64,000 bases of DNA, from the NCBI RefSeq assembly GCF_042100115.1, contig NC_091273.1, positions 2,232,001-2,296,000 of the forward strand. Reading direction: 5' to 3'. Positions within the stretch are counted from its first letter, which is position 1, and each line of letters opens with the position of its first letter. This stretch comes from Alternaria dauci. Lineage: Eukaryota; Ascomycota; Dothideomycetes; Pleosporales; Pleosporaceae. Shown in pieces: positions 46,052 to 57,144 of this stretch. The notes beneath the pieces were generated by a model that was given only the letters and a program-made list of their open reading frames with translations, was not told where the DNA came from and did no database searches. Both the position numbers and the translations under genes were made by a program.

Positions 46052-47626
46052 ATGCTACCTCACGTACTTCTCCTCGCAGGCCTCCTTCACCATGGCCATG
46101 CCTTCTCGATACCACACGTTCCACGCCTCAGCGATTTCGTTGGCGCCAGTCGCACACAGGCACTGCAGCAGCCGTTACAGGATACACTTGATGCGTGGAT
46201 CGAGAAGGAAGGACATATAGCGCTAGACAAGCTCCGGGCAAACATCGCACCAGGCGGCAGTAACGTCCAAGGGAAGGGTGTAGCGGATGGCACGGTCATT
46301 GCGAGTCCGAGCCAGGAGGGCCCAGATTACTGGTTCCAGTGGGTCCGCGATGCTGCGATCACTATGAACACCCTAGTAGACGTCTATGCCGACGACCCAT
46401 CTTCTTCTCGCGGTTCCGCGTTGTCCTCTGTCCTCGGCGCGTATACTTCCCTCTCAAGCGCCATTCAACACACCTCGAACCCTTCAGGCACATTTGACGA
46501 TCTTTCTGGACTAGGCGAACCCAAGTTCCACGTCGATGGCACGCCATTCACTGGCTCCTGGGGACGGCCTCAGCGGGACGGGCCAGCGCTACGGGCGTTG
46601 ACGCTTATGCACTACCTGCGTGAATACAATGCCTCACACCCTTCGCTCTGGAGCTCAGAGTCATCTGAGGATTTCTTCGGACCCTACTACACTGCGGAGA
46701 TGCCGCCGCGTAGCGTCATCAAAGCCGACTTGGAATACGTCAGCCACTTCTGGAACCAGTCAAGTTTTGATCTCTGGGAGGAAGTCGAGGGCCTGCACTT
46801 CTTCAATCTAATGGTCAGCGCAAGAAGTTTGAAGGAAGGCAGCGATCTGGCAAGAGTATTCGGAGATACAGGTGCGGCGGACTGGTACCAAGAGCAGGCT
46901 GGTCACATTGAGAGTTTCCTCGGCAAGTTCTGGGATGCTCAGAAAGGTCACCTTGTGGAGACATTGTCGAGCGAGAGAAGTGGACTGGATTGCGCGTTGC
47001 TCCTTGGCTCTCTACATGCTCTGCCTGCAGAGGAGTTTGAAGGTGACTCTGTGTACCCACCCTGGTCTGATGAGATTCTCGTTTCGCTTCTTGCCCTTGC
47101 CCGCGACCAACGTGATCGGTTCCCCATCAACAGCAGTCCATCCGACCAGGACCAAGACGATGTAGAAGAAGACTCGTTTGAAGGAACCGGCATTGGACGT
47201 TATCCAGAAGATGTATATGACGGATATGGCACCTCTAACCGCGGTGGTAACCCCTGGTTTCTGTGCACATCGTCGGCTGCCGAAGTTCTTTACCGTACCG
47301 CATCGCACCTCTCGGTTGCTGGCAATCTGACCATCTCTGGTACCGGCCTGCCTTTCTTCGAAGCCCTCCTTGCAACATCATCTCTCGACGTTGACGTTGG
47401 CACATTTGGCTCATCAGATGCACTCTTCCATTCCGTTATTGAGCGACTGCACACCACGGCCGATCAGTTTCTCGAGGTCATCAAGACGCACGTTGATGCT
47501 GAGGGCAGCATGAGTGAGCAGTTCGATCGTGTGACAGGTTACATGAGGGGTGCTGAAGACCTGACATGGAGCTACGGAGCATTCCTGCAGGCCGCCAGAG
47601 CGAGGAAAGTATTCATGGGTCTTTGA
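46052..47626 (+). CDS. Secreted glucoamylase, GH15
   Basis: Glucan 1,4-alpha-glucosidase releasing glucose from the non-reducing ends of starch. Intronless, 524 aa. A signal peptide (MLPHVLLLAGLLHHGHAFS) precedes the mature enzyme. GH15 motifs in order: YWFQWVRDAAITMNTLVD (substrate site), GRPQRDGPALRALTLMHYL, the general acid in FDLWEEVEGLHFFN, GGNPWFLCTSSAAEVLYR, and the catalytic base in EGSMSEQFDRVTG near residue 490. The protein ends right after the catalytic domain (LTWSYGAFLQAARARKVF), so the starch-binding CBM20 common in this family is absent. An in-frame ATG 20 codons upstream is judged leader because the signal peptide begins at the chosen Met. Confidence 0.94.
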   Translation: MLPHVLLLAGLLHHGHAFSIPHVPRLSDFVGASRTQALQQPLQDTLDAWIEKEGHIALDKLRANIAPGGSNVQGKGVADGTVIASPSQEGPDYWFQWVRDAAITMNTLVDVYADDPSSSRGSALSSVLGAYTSLSSAIQHTSNPSGTFDDLSGLGEPKFHVDGTPFTGSWGRPQRDGPALRALTLMHYLREYNASHPSLWSSESSEDFFGPYYTAEMPPRSVIKADLEYVSHFWNQSSFDLWEEVEGLHFFNLMVSARSLKEGSDLARVFGDTGAADWYQEQAGHIESFLGKFWDAQKGHLVETLSSERSGLDCALLLGSLHALPAEEFEGDSVYPPWSDEILVSLLALARDQRDRFPINSSPSDQDQDDVEEDSFEGTGIGRYPEDVYDGYGTSNRGGNPWFLCTSSAAEVLYRTASHLSVAGNLTISGTGLPFFEALLATSSLDVDVGTFGSSDALFHSVIERLHTTADQFLEVIKTHVDAEGSMSEQFDRVTGYMRGAEDLTWSYGAFLQAARARKVFMGL

Positions 47627-47919
47627 CAGACGCTGCTGTCAAGAGGATGCAACCATGAGAGGGATGAATTATGAGTTATGACTGATATATGACCTTTAAA
47701 TAGCGCGGAGTTTGTCCGGCTGGACTAAGAACTTGAAGATTAGATACCCTCGTTTACTGCAATTATACTATTTCTACGAAATATCATACACTTTGTGATA
47801 TAGAACACAAGCAAGAACTTTAGGCGGCAAAGTAAAGAGGAGCTGCGGATTAGTAGTAACACATTGTGTTGTGATGAAATCTGCAAAGATACGTCCTGTG
47901 TGCTAGAAAAGTGTTCAAT
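47627..47919. other. Convergent intergenic region
   Basis: 3' flanks of the glucoamylase and SNG1-family genes. AT-rich, with no supported gene. Confidence 0.6.
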
Positions 47920-49597
47920 CTAGTCCAGAGGCCAGTACTCATGGATGTTATGCTGTGTCTTCCACCCTGCTCAACGTTAGTATGCGAATGCGACTTCATG
48001 CGCTGCAAGAACTTACTCATGAACCAACAGCAGAACGGGAAGAACAACGTATTTACTGCACCCCAGGCGATCAGAATGCCAAAGTCCAGACCTATTCTTG
48101 AGTGTAGATCGAACAGTATCGACCGACTCCCCTCGACAACTACAATGCAGCATTAGCAGCCGACACCCCAGGATGTCGTGACTGTGTTACTTACTCGAAT
48201 GTAGAGGCCAAGCATATCCCCACCGGTAAAATCCAGGCGCAATCTCAATGTCGTAGAAGGAAGTAGACACGTTGGTAATGACCCAGAAGATCAAGAACAG
48301 TCCCATCCACGGCATACCCACTATCATTGCCATATTCTCACACGCCAATCCCAGCGCAATCATGCCAAAGAAGTTGAGCATCCAATATACCACAAACGTC
48401 CCGCTTCCATAAGCTACCGGATTGCCTTCCATCATGTTCGTGACTTGCGTTTCGCTCGTGATGGAATTTGTGTGCCAGAAGTTGATCTGGAACGCCATCG
48501 AGATGAATGAGTAGGCGAGGGAGAGCATGAAATAAGCGGATATCGTAGCGCACCAGCGCCAGATGACGAGCTGGGGAAACTTGAGCGGTGGGTGGTTTTC
48601 AGGCTTGAGGTATTGCATGTGGATGGGCATGTAGAAGGAGAAACTGAAGAACGATATAATGATGAGATCTGCAAACAGGTTAGCCAATGTATGGGTGAAG
48701 GGTGCGGGCAAACCTACAAATGAGTCCGATGGATACGGCAGGGATAGCAATATACGGATAGAAAGGTCGCAGGTTAAACTCGGAGAAGCCAATTGCCGGG
48801 TTAATTGCTTGGGGAGCGTTTTGTATATTTGAAAGTACCGCTGGGTCGCTTGCATTCTGCATCGCCATCTGCGCCCATTGCTGTCCGACCGTACTTTGCG
48901 CCTGGGTCATGAACTGGCTGATGATGGGAAACATGAAGTCAAACCAGTTGGTATCATCTCTCGCGTCTTGGTAGATCAGCTGACACGCTCCAAGAGGATC
49001 GTAACTTGCGTTGCCGTTGGCGATGGCAGAGTACAATAGCGCGCTCGCATTGGGGTTGATGACAATAGCAGCCCAGGCATCCCAATCGTAGACTGCCTGT
49101 CGGACTTGTATCGGGTCGTTGTTGAACTCTGAACCAGGTCGGACACCCCATCCGAGTGTCGGCTGACCGCTGCTCAGCTGCTGTTGTACAAGTTGCTTGA
49201 TAGCCGGTCCAACAAAGGGCGCGTTCCCAGTGTTGTCATACGGTGCCGCACCATCCATATCCACAACGTAAACCAGCAAATGGCTTAGCCTGTCCTCGAC
49301 CTTGAAGAACACCGCCCAGTACAGAGATAGCACGCCCAGAATGAATGCCATCAAGAAGGCTGTCGTGATGACCCATTTTACGACAGCACGATTTCGAACT
49401 TGTCGAAGATCGGGATGCCAGAATCCCACGGGTTGCATGTCAGACTGGTGCGATTTCTCGTTCCCACTCTCAGCTTCCTCGGGCGCTGTTTTCCCACGAT
49501 TCGTCTCTGGGTGTCCATTTGTGCCTTCTTCTGCATTGATCTGGGCTGGAGGGCGAAATGCGCGTGGTAGGCGAATGCGATTAATTAGTTGTGTCAT
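47920..49597 (-). CDS. SNG1-family membrane protein (DUF3533)
   Basis: Polytopic membrane protein related to yeast Sng1 (nitrosoguanidine resistance), implicated in drug tolerance and plasma-membrane lipid asymmetry. Exons 49597-48718, 48668-48195, 48139-48017 and 47966-47920, 507 aa. After a polar N-terminus comes one membrane helix (VITTAFLMAFILGVLSLYWA), then a large extracytoplasmic loop (HLLVYVVDMDGAAPYDNTGN, WAAIVINPNASALLY). The second half has five or six helices, including IIISFFSFSFYMPIH, ISAYFMLSLAYSFISMAFQI, VVYWMLNFFGMIALGLACEN and MGLFLIFWVITNVSTSFYDI. The last two small exons were found by phase and add ILIAWGAVNTLFFPFCCWFM and a short polar tail. Confidence 0.88.
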
Positions 49598-49957
49598 GGT
49601 ATATTGGAAACGGATGAGGCGCAAGTATGTCACGGGAGATGGGCCACAGTTTGTCGCTAAGAAAGCTTGCTGGTCTTGGAAAATGCATGGCGGCCATTTG
49701 GTTTTATCTGTTGTTGCGGTTATTTCCTCCAGGGCTGTTTACTCGATGGCACGGAAATCTATGACGTGTTAGCGAGTTTGGATCGAAGCGTTACGGTGAC
49801 GTTTGCAGCCGCAAGATCCTTGTCCCAACGCTTAGCTCCACGGCAATGAGAAGAGTGTCCAGATTTGATACTAGTTTGTATTGACTGTCCGGGGATATCG
49901 ATAATTAATGGCTTATGCCCGTACACATCTCTTATGTTCGGGGCTGTTTTCATCGCG
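49598..49957. other. Intergenic, SNG1-family promoter and MLH1 3' flank
   Basis: 360 bp between tandem minus-strand genes. I see no supported gene. Confidence 0.6.
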
Positions 49958-52251
49958 TTAGCACCGCTCGAATACTCGGTATAGACCTTTTAGGTTCGCG
50001 ACCTCCATCACACCCCCATTGAGTAGCCCTTTCGTGCCCACTAGTCTGGCCTTGCAAGCCGGAAATATGGTATATTCGATTGCCCGCAGTAGCTTCTTCC
50101 GTCTGATAGCAATCTCAATATCTTCTTCAGCAACTGTACCCTGGCCTTTGCTGTCATCGCTCGTTTGTGCTGATGGCGGAAGAGGCAGACGTTCAGGTAC
50201 GTAAAAGGACGCAATCTCTCGCAGTAATGTTTGAAAGCACCCCTTCTCCTCATTCCAGTTGACGTGTGGTCCGAGGCGCAGCAGGAACTGGGGAAGTTTG
50301 GCCATGGAGGGAGTGTAGTCCTTCATTAGCAACGGAATAGAGCAAAGGTCGCCTTCTGGGGTGATTTCCATTGAGAAGTATTCGCTCAGCAGCGCTGCCT
50401 TGCTGATCAACTGCTCCTTGACGACTTCGACAACCTCGTCCCAGTCTACCTCATCCGCCGCGTCGCCTGCGTTGGTCTTTTCATGTTCTGCAGCAACCTT
50501 GAGTAGGTCATGGAGTGACAGAGGCGGATTGAAGCGGATCGACCCGTAGTTGGCAAAATCTGTAAGACCAACTTGGTAGAAATACTCGTTGCAGAGCATG
50601 CCGTAGTCGACGAGAAACAGCTTGACGCCACCTTGTATGGCTGCTATACGCTTCTGCTCGTCGACAATACCAACAAATGTGTGTGTCGAGATGATATCTG
50701 TAAGCTCGTTGTGCATCGCATCTCGAACCTCTGCGCGGAGGTCTTTTATAGATGTGAGACGGCACGCCATTGGTTCTTTTTCCGCGAGCTCGTACTCCAT
50801 TTCTTCCTCATCCATTGCAATCTCTTCGACCGATTTCTGGGGCTGCAGCATTGACGTGATCTTGCGTGCTGAGGCATCTGTGCGTACAAGGTGATTGTCA
50901 TTTCGCTTCCTGGTTGCTGTCTGCGGCGCTTTCGAGACGCGGCGGTCAGATGCATCAGCAGCCGCAGGAGCTGACGGTGTAGTCTGTTTCGTAGGTGTCG
51001 CAAAAGGGGCTTTGGGATTTGAAAGCAACGACTGCGTCATGAACGATCTGCTTGTATCCACCTTGCTCAAGCTTTCACGGATCGAGTCGCATATGACGGC
51101 TGTGATTTCGTCTTCATTCAGAAAGTGAACCTCGCGCTTAGTAGGATGCACATTCACATCGACTCGCTGAGGCTCAATTTCGAGACTCAGATAGAAGAAT
51201 GCGTGTGCTCCTTTTGGTAGGAAAGCGGCATAAGTCTGCTCGACGCTCTTTTTGATCGTCGATGACTCTACCGATCGGTGGTTGATGAAGAGTAGCATCT
51301 GCGTCCGTTTGATTGTGTGGTTTGCGTTGCTGACCCAGCCGTTGCACTTGAAGCCCCAGCGGTCGTCTTCGACGTTCAGGGATAACAATTCGTTCGCAAC
51401 AGCGCTGCCATGGATCTGCCGGATTCGATCTTTGACAGTAGCGGAAGCAGGCACAGTTATACTTCCGCTGTTTTCGCCCACCTTCCTACAGGAGAAACCG
51501 ACACCCGCGCAGTGAACAGCATACTTTCCGATCAGCTCGAGGATCTTCGCATACTCTTCGCTAGCGGAGCGGAAAGCACGGCGCCTCGAAGGAACATTGT
51601 AGAACATGTCCTCCACCTGTATCTCATGAGCTACACCCTCAAATAGTCAAGACTGAGAACATACTGTGATGATTGTGCCCTGCCGACCAGCCTTGGGCTT
51701 GGGCTCTGCGCTCTGGCCGGGCTTCGCGCTTGCAAGCTTGCCGTCAGCAAAGTGGGCTTCCCATGCACAGCTTGACTCTTTCGTCTTTGTAGTGACTTTG
51801 AGATGGGCAATGTGGCTGATGCTCGCCAGCGCCTCGCCACGAAAGCCATACGTGCCGATGGAGGTCAGATCTTCAAACGCTTTCAGTTTGGAAGTCGTGA
51901 AGCGTTCGCACAATATCGGCAAGTCCTCTTTCTAGAGAGGTCAGTATATGACGGTCCTGGTGCAGCTACACGTACATCGATGCCGTGTCCATTGTCGGTG
52001 ATCTGCAGCAACTTGAGACCGCCGTCTTTGACCATAATTTCCAATGCGGTCGACCCTGCGTCAACAGCATTCTCGATCAGCTCTTTCAACGCGTTGACCG
52101 GCGCGACAATAATCTCTCCGGCTGCGATTTTGTTGACGACGTCTTGCGAAAGCGCCTTGATCCTGCGCGGAGCAGGAAGGGCGAGACTATCATCGCCTTT
52201 CCTCTTAGTTCCACGTGGCGATAGCGGCGTAGGCTCCATATCATCCGTCAT
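49958..52251 (-). CDS. MLH1: DNA mismatch repair protein MLH1
   Basis: MutL homologue that partners PMS1 and acts after MutS in mismatch repair and meiotic crossing over. Exons 52251-51976, 51931-51665 and 51616-49958, 733 aa. The GHKL ATPase motifs are complete: [20 protein letters not shown] and [13 protein letters not shown] (motif I, Glu and Asn), ITDNGHGID (motif II), and [20 protein letters not shown] with RGEALASI (motif III). The transducer domain has [13 protein letters not shown] and [17 protein letters not shown]. The C-terminal PMS1-interaction region includes [22 protein letters not shown] sequence and ends YRVFERC; the terminal FERC is the conserved MLH1 ending. It shares a 363-bp divergent spacer with the next gene. 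Confidence 0.97.
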
Positions 52252-52614
52252 TTTTGCAAGCGGAACTGCGCATTAAAATAGTTGGGACGACGCTCGTGAG
52301 TGTTGCATGGCGGAAGTGTGGGCGAACGGGAGCGCATGGATGAAGTGCCCCACTCTCGCGCTATCACGTGCGCCGGGCGCCTCTTCCAACGTTACGTCTC
52401 GGCTTCATCACGCATCATCATCCATCAAAACTCAAAGCTTTGAGATGCGTCGGAATTACACGGAAGGTAATATTCTTGGCAAAGCGGCATAGGGAAGAGT
52501 GTTGGATGCAGCAGGGCGTACAAGCAACACCCAAATCGCCACTGTTTCTGCGTGATATATCAGGATCCGATTTCCGCTCTCTCTTTCCAGGCTCACACGG
52601 AACACATTGCAGTG
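52252..52614. promoter_or_regulatory. Divergent promoter of MLH1 and 2EXR-like gene
   Basis: 363 bp separate the two start codons. The frame of the plus-strand gene is open for 21 codons upstream of the chosen ATG. No specific motif was assigned. Confidence 0.5.
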
Positions 52615-53688
52615 ATGTCGACCCCATCGTATGCCCGCGCCACAACCTCTTCAGCCTCCAAAGCCAGCCCGAAACCATCGAGCACTATCCATACCACAGC
52701 AGAACCGACGATAGCATCACCACACAGTGCAAGAATATCCACCACATCTAGGAAGCCCGCCCAAGCCCCCTTGGCTCCGAAGAAACCCCTCAAACGACCA
52801 TCTCTTCTTACACCTCAGGCAAGAGAAGAGCTCATCTATAATCGCGATCTCTACCCTATCACACCCAAAGATACCTCCAAGCCATGCCTCTTAGCAGACC
52901 TTCCATCTGAACTGCGCAGCCTGATATACAGGTTTGTCTTACCAGAGGCACATCACATCTCTGATTCTTGGCCCGCAATCCTTAAACGCGGACAACAACG
53001 GCCACCTCCCCTGCTCCACATCTGCCGTGCGATCAGGATAGAAGCAGCATACGACTACTATACCAGCACCGCCTTCAATTTCACAGTCCGCAACCTCAAC
53101 TTCCATCCTGTTATGAAATGGCTCGACGAACTGCCGAAACAGCATCGCGCCCTGCTGTTATCCCGGAACCGACGTTTAGAAATCAACGTCTTGCCGAGCA
53201 TAAAGGACACCTTTACATACCCGCCCAAGAGCTGGTTGATCGACGGATACATGCGAGATCACTGGAAAGCATGCGAGCCCTTTGGAAATATCTACACAGT
53301 GCCGTCTGACCTACACAAATCCCATTTTCTGCTATTCTGTCGGCTGGCTTCTTGGTTCCTTTGGTGCTCGAGATCACCACAAAAAGACATCAGATGGACG
53401 TACACGTTTGAGCAGTCGGCATTCCATAATCCGTTTGGGATGCCGGATCTGCATGAGCAGGCCGTGTTACAATGGTTTCTCAACCACAATGTTATGGTGC
53501 TAACGATGGGATGTGTGGAAAAGGCATGGAAGAGAAACAAGTCTGGGGCGGCGACGATGCGAGGGGATGCGGTGAGGTGGCTGGAAGCGCTGGACCTATG
53601 GTACAAGACGCGCTGGAGCGAAGAGGCAAACCAAAGAGACTGGGACGGGCAGATGGAAGCGGTGAAGAAGGCTGTTGACAAGTGGTAA
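52615..53688 (+). CDS. 2EXR/F-box-like fungal protein
   Basis: Intronless, 357 aa. The first 70 residues are Ser/Thr/Pro/Ala-rich and disordered. LADLPSELRSLIYRFVLPEA, near residues 92-111, is the start motif of the 2EXR and F-box-like families abundant in filamentous ascomycetes. A typical second element follows in PPLLHICRAIRIEAAYDYY, then FNFTVRNLNFHPVMKWLDEL and the C-terminal W-rich part (WKRNKSGAATMRGDAVRWLE). The biochemical role of this family is unknown; some members may be substrate adaptors of SCF ligases (inference). The upstream in-frame ATG (52552) lies in sequence with no family similarity. Confidence 0.8.
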   Translation: MSTPSYARATTSSASKASPKPSSTIHTTAEPTIASPHSARISTTSRKPAQAPLAPKKPLKRPSLLTPQAREELIYNRDLYPITPKDTSKPCLLADLPSELRSLIYRFVLPEAHHISDSWPAILKRGQQRPPPLLHICRAIRIEAAYDYYTSTAFNFTVRNLNFHPVMKWLDELPKQHRALLLSRNRRLEINVLPSIKDTFTYPPKSWLIDGYMRDHWKACEPFGNIYTVPSDLHKSHFLLFCRLASWFLWCSRSPQKDIRWTYTFEQSAFHNPFGMPDLHEQAVLQWFLNHNVMVLTMGCVEKAWKRNKSGAATMRGDAVRWLEALDLWYKTRWSEEANQRDWDGQMEAVKKAVDKW

Positions 53689-53839
53689 CTAAAGCAGATG
53701 GTTGGATGTGCAAATTCTCATTTGGGTATCATCGCTAGTGAAGGAGGGAAACGCCAATATCCTGCATGCTAAATCCGTCTATTCACACACCTCCACACAT
53801 CGTGCGTGTGGTAATCTAGTGTCTGTGGACAATATACAC

Positions 53840-54512
53840 TCAGCGAGCAGTGGTGAAAGCCGGATCGAAACCGTAGATCGGAGTGCCGAGCTGTCAAGAT
53901 TGTTAACGACAACACCTGGACAGTAGGACATGAACTTACTCTCGTAAGGGTGTGGATGATATCCCTGACCGTGACAGTCTGGCGCCCGCTCGAGTCCAAT
54001 ACGGCGCATACATCGTGCAAGATCTAGTAGTCCGTTAGTGTCTGCATGCAGCTTCTCCCTCAAGCAACTGACCCTCTGCAGCCTCTCTCTGAGAGCTTGG
54101 CGTACATCGTCGTATATTGTTGCCGCGATGCGCTTCACTCCTCCACGGCGCGCTAACCGACTGAGATGTGAGTTAGTGAACCATGCAGCCAGAGCGCCCA
54201 TGCTCTGCTGATGGTGCCCTGGGACACATACCGTATATCGCCCTTGGTCACGCCCCGTATATTGTCTTTTCGGATTTTCCTACAACATATCAGTCTTGCA
54301 TTATCCAGGGCATAGCTGTAAACTTACATGTGCCGTTTGAGGCCGGCTCGCCCTTTCCCTAGACCGGCGGCGCCCTTGCCCAACCCAAGCCCCAGCCTTG
54401 CCGCTCTGGACGCAGCTGGCGATGCAGAGACAGTCGATCCTGTTGCTTGCGGTCGAGGTGCTGATGCGAAGCGGGGTTGACCGCTAAACTGCCTGGGTGT
54501 CTCGTTGACCAT
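53840..54512 (-). CDS. Divergent histone H4 variant with extended N-terminal tail
   Basis: Histone-fold protein clearly related to H4 but far more diverged than any canonical fungal H4. Exons 54512-54328, 54279-54232, 54160-54073, 54023-53940 and 53890-53840; all phases fit, 151 aa against 102-103 for H4. Residues 1-45 are an extra Ser/Ala/Pro-rich tail. Next comes an H4-tail equivalent, GLGKGRAGLKRHMKIRKDN, keeping lysines matching H4 K12, K16 and K20. The fold follows: IRRLARRGGVKRIAATIYDD (alpha 1), VRQALRERLQRILHDVCAVL (alpha 2), GRQTVTVRDIIHTLTRLG (loop 2 and alpha 3), then PIYGFDPAFTTAR where H4 ends LYGFGG. By eye the core is about half identical to H4. Neurospora has a described H4 variant gene (hH4v), so this may be its counterpart. 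Four introns imply a polyadenylated, possibly replication-independent message (inference). Confidence 0.88.
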
Positions 54513-54871
54513 GCTGCTGCGTTAGCGGTGTTGTGCCCAGGTAGAAAGAGCGAAGACGGAAGCATTGTGTTGGAGTGGCGGTGCACGGGCCGCAACGTCA
54601 CGCGTTGAGACGCGTTTGCGTTCGCGTTACTTGGTGAGAGAGTGCGTGCGGTCGAGGGACGCGGGGTATCGTAGCGGGGCAGCGTCATCTACTCTTATCG
54701 ACGATAAGAGTGAGGTGAGAACAAATCACATGGAAGCAGTCAAGTGCCTAAACGTATACATCTGTACGCGGCAAACGTTTCTCATTAGATTCCAGGTGCT
54801 AGCCCTGATGCATTATTAATACTAGGGTATATGTCATGGCAGGGTCCTTGTATCCAACCTTGGGACCATCT
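54513..54871. promoter_or_regulatory. Promoter region of H4 variant gene
   Basis: 359 bp between the H4 variant start and the SVF1 stop, both on the minus strand. It contains a perfect GATA palindrome, listed separately. Confidence 0.55.
54691..54711. promoter_or_regulatory. Perfect inverted repeat with two opposed GATA sites
   Basis: Ten bases, actcttatcg, are followed by one A and then by the exact reverse complement cgataagagt. Each arm carries GATAAG, the core bound by AreA/GATA-type zinc-finger factors. It lies 179 bp upstream of the H4 variant start. It could equally act as a 3' hairpin for SVF1, whose stop is 161 bp away. The palindrome is directly seen; factor binding is inference. 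Confidence 0.6.
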
Positions 54872-56184
54872 CTACGAAATGAATGTCGCCTCAGTAAACA
54901 GGGTACCCTCCTCCTCTTTGACCTCGTCGCCAACCTTGATCTTGATGGTCATCTTGGGCGCATATTGGTAGATGTATGGCTTTGTACCGGCCGCGCTGGC
55001 GACGATGGTCTTGATGAAGCCGGGCACTTCAGCCATGACATCGACACGGTCGATGTTCTTTCCCAGAGCACCAGAAAGGTCTGCAGTGACCTCCTTGCCG
55101 TCCTCGGTCTTTCCCACCCAGTGGTAGCTCGCCGAGATGGGCTCCGGCCAGCCGGTCTCGTCTTGCTTGGTCTCGGTGTGCTTCACGTCGCCTTCGGTGT
55201 TGGCGAAAAGAAGTTTGTCGTCGGTTGCAATGCCGCCGACTCGGACAACGGTCGATGCGTAAGAAGCGGGAGTGGTGAACTCCATGAGGATGGCGGAGTA
55301 AGATGGCGATTGGAAGTTGACAAAGTTCCATCGCGCAGCTGTGCATGTTAGTCGGAAGCGTTTGCGTGCGTGACACGATGCTTACCCGCGTGGTGTGGCT
55401 TCATTCCCTGGAGAGCATGGCTCAGCATGCCGCGACCCTTGACGTCGATTTCTCCCTCCTTGGTGATGATGGAGCCCTCGACGCTGCATCGCGGCCAGAA
55501 GTGGTGGTGCATGGAGCCCCACGGCGCCTTGGGATCGGTGCCGTAGTTGGTTGTGCCGTCCTTTCCGCCCATGAACCCGGGAGCGGTCCTGGTGAACTTG
55601 ACGTTGACCATGCTGTTGTCGTTCACAGCCGCCTTGATGGTGTACGCGTTGCCATCCTCGGAGAGTTCGATTGAGACGCCGTCGGCGTAGAAGGAATGCT
55701 GGTCCTCGTCGAAGCCGTAGTTTGAAACGGGGTCACTTGCCCACAGGAAAGGCTTTTCGTTGTTGGGGTAGAAGAGCTTGCAGTTGAACTGCACGGTTAC
55801 TCGCAGGCCGCTGCAAGCTGTAAGTACTGTGGCCGTCTCGACATGCACATGGCACTCACGCGATGTTGTTGTAGATGACCTGCAGGACGCCCTTGTGGCC
55901 GGCGTCGGTGAAGAGGTAGAAAGTCTGCGTCTCGACGTTGGTGTAGTCGAGCGTCACCCACTTGAGGTCCTTCTTGGTCAGCTCCGTGTACGCGGGCTCA
56001 CCACCCTTCTTGCCCACGGGCTGGATGGCTTCGGGGCCGTATTCGGGCTCCTGGGTGCCGGCAACCGCGGCTAGTCTACATTTGTAAGTACGCGTCCTCT
56101 ACGACTACACTGTGTACGCCACGGTCGCGCAGGCACGTGTGGGGGCGAGGGTTGCACTCACGTAGACTTGGCCCAGCTGAACAT
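54872..56184 (-). CDS. SVF1: Survival factor Svf1
   Basis: Lipocalin-like protein needed for survival of oxidative and cold stress; in yeast it is linked to ceramide transfer between ER and Golgi. Exons 56184-56162, 56075-55860, 55810-55386 and 55338-54872, 376 aa, normal for the family. The N-terminus is [20 protein letters not shown], the family's amphipathic start, split by an intron after seven codons and two bases. Other markers are [40 protein letters not shown], the [14 protein letters not shown] block and the C-terminal lipocalin half beginning [20 protein letters not shown]. The acceptor at exon 3 was chosen by phase between two close AGs. Confidence 0.94.
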
Positions 56185-57144
56185 GTTGCGGGCAGGTCGA
56201 CGCACAGTCCAAAAATAACAGGCGTGCGTAAGTGAAGGCGGTCACGAGGTCTGATTGGAGGAGGGCAGAAAAAACTCTGGAAAGGTTTTGTTCAACAGGT
56301 CTGGATTTGAAATTTTCGGGGTGACAAGAGCACGGCCGGGAGCAGGTAGGTAGGTACAGCGCTGGCCAGGGGCGACGTCAGAACAGACGGTCGGGACAGC
56401 TGGTGGGCGTGGATGTGCTGCGGGGGTATCACGAGATGCTGCTGTCGGGGTCTGAGGGACCTCGGTGCTGGGGGACGGTCGTTGGCGTGTTCGTTGAAGA
56501 TGCCAAAGACGCTGCCAGCATGGGAGTTGAGGCGGCGACGCATGCAAGAGGCTTAGCCGTAGCTTCCCGATGTTGAACGAATAGGGCAACCCGCGCGCCC
56601 TGTGCCTTTGGAGGTAGCACGCATGGAGTATCGTCAACCCCTCCGGACATCAATTTCTCGTCGCTGTTCACGCCCGACGCCGACCTGCTGTCTGCTCTCG
56701 CATATACATAGGACCCGTCCCCCAGCCGCAGGCCCCTCTGAGACTCCGAGCATCCGTACTCCTACGGACGAATTGGTTGCACGCAATCGCTAGCTAGCGC
56801 GGGGCTTCTCTACTCTAGTCGCCGATGACGATTCTCGATGCTTTGTAGTCAGGCACACGACTCGAGCATTGCATCTGCCTTCTTCTTGTCCTACATCACC
56901 ACTGCGCGCATTGCTATCGTCATCCTTTCCGGCTTCTCCGTGTGCGCACTTGGACCCTCGATCCGAGTTGCAAGGGCGCTGTGACGCAGCTCCCGGCGAC
57001 GCGCATCACCTATCCACCCAAGTAAGCTAGAGCTATCCGACCTACCTAGACATCTGCGTCTTTCGTCATGGCCTGGGCTAGGGGAGCTGACCCTCTCTGA
57101 CAGAACATTCACCTCGCACCCGCACCCAACAATCATCATCCACC
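56185..57144. promoter_or_regulatory. Divergent intergenic region between SVF1 and kinase gene
   Basis: 960 bp between divergent starts, holding both promoters. CT-rich tracts occur just before the kinase start. I see no supported gene. Confidence 0.5.
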
